Shown: in pieces, positions 62,615 through 64,000 of the stretch
How positions within the stretch are numbered: the first letter of the stretch is position 1
Layout: the number at the start of each line of letters is the position of its first letter
Source of the DNA: Bermanella marisrubri
Lineage (GTDB): Bacteria; Pseudomonadota; Gammaproteobacteria; Pseudomonadales; Oceanobacteraceae
Direction: 5' to 3'
NCBI RefSeq assembly: GCF_012295615.1
Contig: NZ_CP051183.1
Location: 2,507,001-2,571,000, forward strand
Length of the DNA stretch: 64,000 nt
Notes under the pieces: generated by a model
Told to the model about the DNA's origin: nothing
Databases searched by the model: none
Seen by the model: only the letters and a program-made list of their open reading frames with translations
Position numbers and translations under genes: made by a program

Positions 62615-63661
62615 TTAAACCATTCGCTTTAAGCGTTTAATAATGGCATCAGGAATCGACTTAAGAGGGGAGATGGCATCGGCGGCGCCTAACTTGACCG
62701 CCTCGCCTGGCATCCCCCAGACAACGGAAGTGGCTTGGTCTTGAACAATATTATAACTACCAGCTTCTTTCATCCTTAGCATAGCTTTAGCGCCATCGGC
62801 TCCCATACCCGTGAGCATAACGCCTACTGTCTGTTTCGCACATTGCTGGGTAATAGAGTTAAACAAAACCTCTACTGAGGGTTTATGCAGATTTACACGC
62901 TCACCTTCGAATACGCGGCAATAATAATGACTACCTTTCAGTTTCACCTCCATGTGAAGATCACCTGGGGCTATGTAAACATGGCCAGGGATAATCTTAT
63001 CGCCATCCACCGCTTCGTGTACGGTTAGTGGCAACATGCTATCTAGGCGTTTTGCAAAAGACGCACTAAAGACTGGTGGAATATGTTGCGTGATGACAAT
63101 TGGAGGGCTGTCTAGAGGCATCAACAATAATAATTCGCGAATCGCTTCTGTTCCTCCCGTGCTTGCACCAATAGCGATCAACTTACCTGAAGGTGAGACG
63201 CCTGCGCGTTTGGGTGTTGCTGATCGAGTTGTTAAACCACTTGCTTGTTGCTCAAGACGAGCGACATTGGCCGTTGCTGCGGCACGAATTTTTTGCAAAA
63301 TTTCATTAGCATACTCAGTCAACAACTCCGGCTTATCTGCGCTGGGTTTGCCAACATAGTCCACCGCACCAATTTCCAAGGCCTCTAAGGTTGCGGGTGC
63401 GCCTTTTTGAGTTAATGTAGAAATCATAACCACGGGCATAGGACGCAAGCGCATTAGATTTTTAAGAAATTTAATGCCGTCCATCTTTGGCATTTCAATA
63501 TCTAGCGTGATGACATCAGGATGTAATGCTTTAATTTTGTCACGCGCAATGTATGGATCTGCTGCCGTGCCGATTACTTCCATATTCGGATCGGAATTAA
63601 TGATTTCTGTTAGTACTCGCCGAATTAATGCCGAGTCATCAACCACTAATACGTTAATCAT
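62615..63661 (-). CDS. Second CheB-type methylesterase
   Basis: 348 residues, full CheB: receiver with VVDDSALIRRVLTEI and Asp54 in ITLDIEMPKMDGI, linker, and methylesterase with AIGASTGGTEAIRELLLLMP (catalytic Ser), VITQHIPPVFSASFAKRLD (His) and VMLTGMGADGAKAML (Asp). It follows cheD and precedes the hsbA module, whereas the other cheB is beside cheA. The linker is shorter and the sequences differ throughout, so this is a paralogue or separately acquired gene, closer in style to the enteric cheR-cheB arrangement. Confidence 0.93.
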   Translation of the reverse strand: MINVLVVDDSALIRRVLTEIINSDPNMEVIGTAADPYIARDKIKALHPDVITLDIEMPKMDGIKFLKNLMRLRPMPVVMISTLTQKGAPATLEALEIGAVDYVGKPSADKPELLTEYANEILQKIRAAATANVARLEQQASGLTTRSATPKRAGVSPSGKLIAIGASTGGTEAIRELLLLMPLDSPPIVITQHIPPVFSASFAKRLDSMLPLTVHEAVDGDKIIPGHVYIAPGDLHMEVKLKGSHYYCRVFEGERVNLHKPSVEVLFNSITQQCAKQTVGVMLTGMGADGAKAMLRMKEAGSYNIVQDQATSVVWGMPGEAVKLGAADAISPLKSIPDAIIKRLKRMV

Positions 63662-63700
63662 ATCCGACTCTCATTTCGTTCTTTATGGACGAGGCAAATC

Positions 63701-64000
63701 TCAATCAAACAATTCAATGTCGCCTCCACCGGTATTCTCGGAATCCAACTGATCCATATAACCCTTTTCCCGTGTAATAATCGTATCATTACGCGTAGTG
63801 GTTATGCGTCGAACTTTGACACTCCCAGTGTCAGGGAAAAATAAAATTTTTCGCGAAAAAACATCTCCTACATCAGCAGCTGCAACCGATAAGCCCTCTT
63901 TCTGTAAAAAATCGTAGGCAAACAGAATGTTACGCTGACCAATATCCGTCATACTGGCCAATACTTGGCCTCCACCAAATAACTTAACCTCTAGGTTCTC
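63701..64000 (-). CDS. cheD: Chemoreceptor glutamine deamidase CheD (5' end cut by window edge)
   Basis: The last 99 codons of CheD; the frame is open to the window edge. Visible: LEVKLFGGGQVLASMTDIGQRNILFAYDFLQKEGLSVAAADVGDVFSRKILFFPDTGSVKVRRI, the CheD core following the active-site Cys/His region, which would lie outside. Ends GGGDIELFD. CheD deamidates receptor glutamines and in some bacteria stimulates CheY dephosphorylation with CheC. 39 nt upstream of the second cheB; a shared operon with an upstream cheR is likely. Confidence 0.88.
   Translation of the reverse strand, partial: ENLEVKLFGGGQVLASMTDIGQRNILFAYDFLQKEGLSVAAADVGDVFSRKILFFPDTGSVKVRRITTTRNDTIITREKGYMDQLDSENTGGGDIELFD

Noticed and set aside
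1-64000. CRISPR arrays, insertion sequences, prophage blocks or rRNA genes
   Set aside because: No regularly spaced short repeats, transposase or integrase motifs, phage structural genes or rRNA sequence were seen on either strand.

Overview
This window reads as the chromosome of a motile, polarly flagellated gammaproteobacterium. The flagellar and chemotaxis gene order, the ParC/ParP pair, the HptB-HsbR-HsbA module and sigma-54-type flagellar promoters all resemble Pseudomonas, while the AT-leaning composition and the mix of families suggest a marine Oceanospirillales-type relative. The genus is inference; there is no 16S gene here.

Layout. 1-7.5 kb: housekeeping genes on both strands (MltC-like lytic transglycosylase cut by the window edge, DUF1329 protein, TatD nuclease, a lysozyme-fold-like small protein, TrmN6, Bax-like glucosaminidase, DUF1456 and DUF2986 proteins, MsrA). 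7.5-16.2 kb: recC-recB-recD as an overlapping operon on the minus strand. 16.3-20.1 kb: an orphan Hpt protein, a methyltransferase, a DsbA-like isomerase, a DUF3080 lipoprotein and an exported protein. 20.2-27.8 kb: the glycine cleavage genes gcvT, gcvH and gcvP, with a large hybrid histidine kinase between gcvH and gcvP and a relic of a second gcvP 3' end after gcvP. 27.9-29.7 kb: accessory genes (lipoprotein, HigBA toxin-antitoxin with a palindromic operator, small unknown ORF). 29.7-36.3 kb: LysR regulator, GST, OYE-family reductase, RsgA, a hibernation-factor/YccA operon ending in a 24-residue ORF, and NhaR. 36.2-36.6 kb: tRNA-Ala and tRNA-Glu followed by two 77-bp tandem tRNA-Glu-derived repeats. 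36.8 kb: a rhodanese.

37.4-64 kb: one long, almost entirely minus-strand flagellar/chemotaxis region. In transcription order: cheD (cut by the edge), cheB2, hsbA, hsbR, hptB, fliK, fliL-M-N-O-P-Q-R, flhB, (a DUF924 gene on the other strand), flhA, flhF, flhG, fliA, cheY, cheZ, cheA, cheB, motC, motD, parC, a small unknown ORF, parP, cheW and a DUF2802 gene, ending at a terminator hairpin. Sites of the sigma-54 GG-N10-GC type lie before fliK, fliL, flhA and cheW. FlhF and FlhG set flagellar position and number, FliA drives late genes, CheA/Y/Z/B/D/W form the signalling array, and ParC/ParP place arrays at the pole.

No rRNA, CRISPR array, insertion sequence or prophage was seen. The least expected items are the gcvP 3' relic, the tRNA-Glu-derived repeats, the short ORF fused to a terminator at 34.1 kb, and the unexplained ORF between parC and parP.
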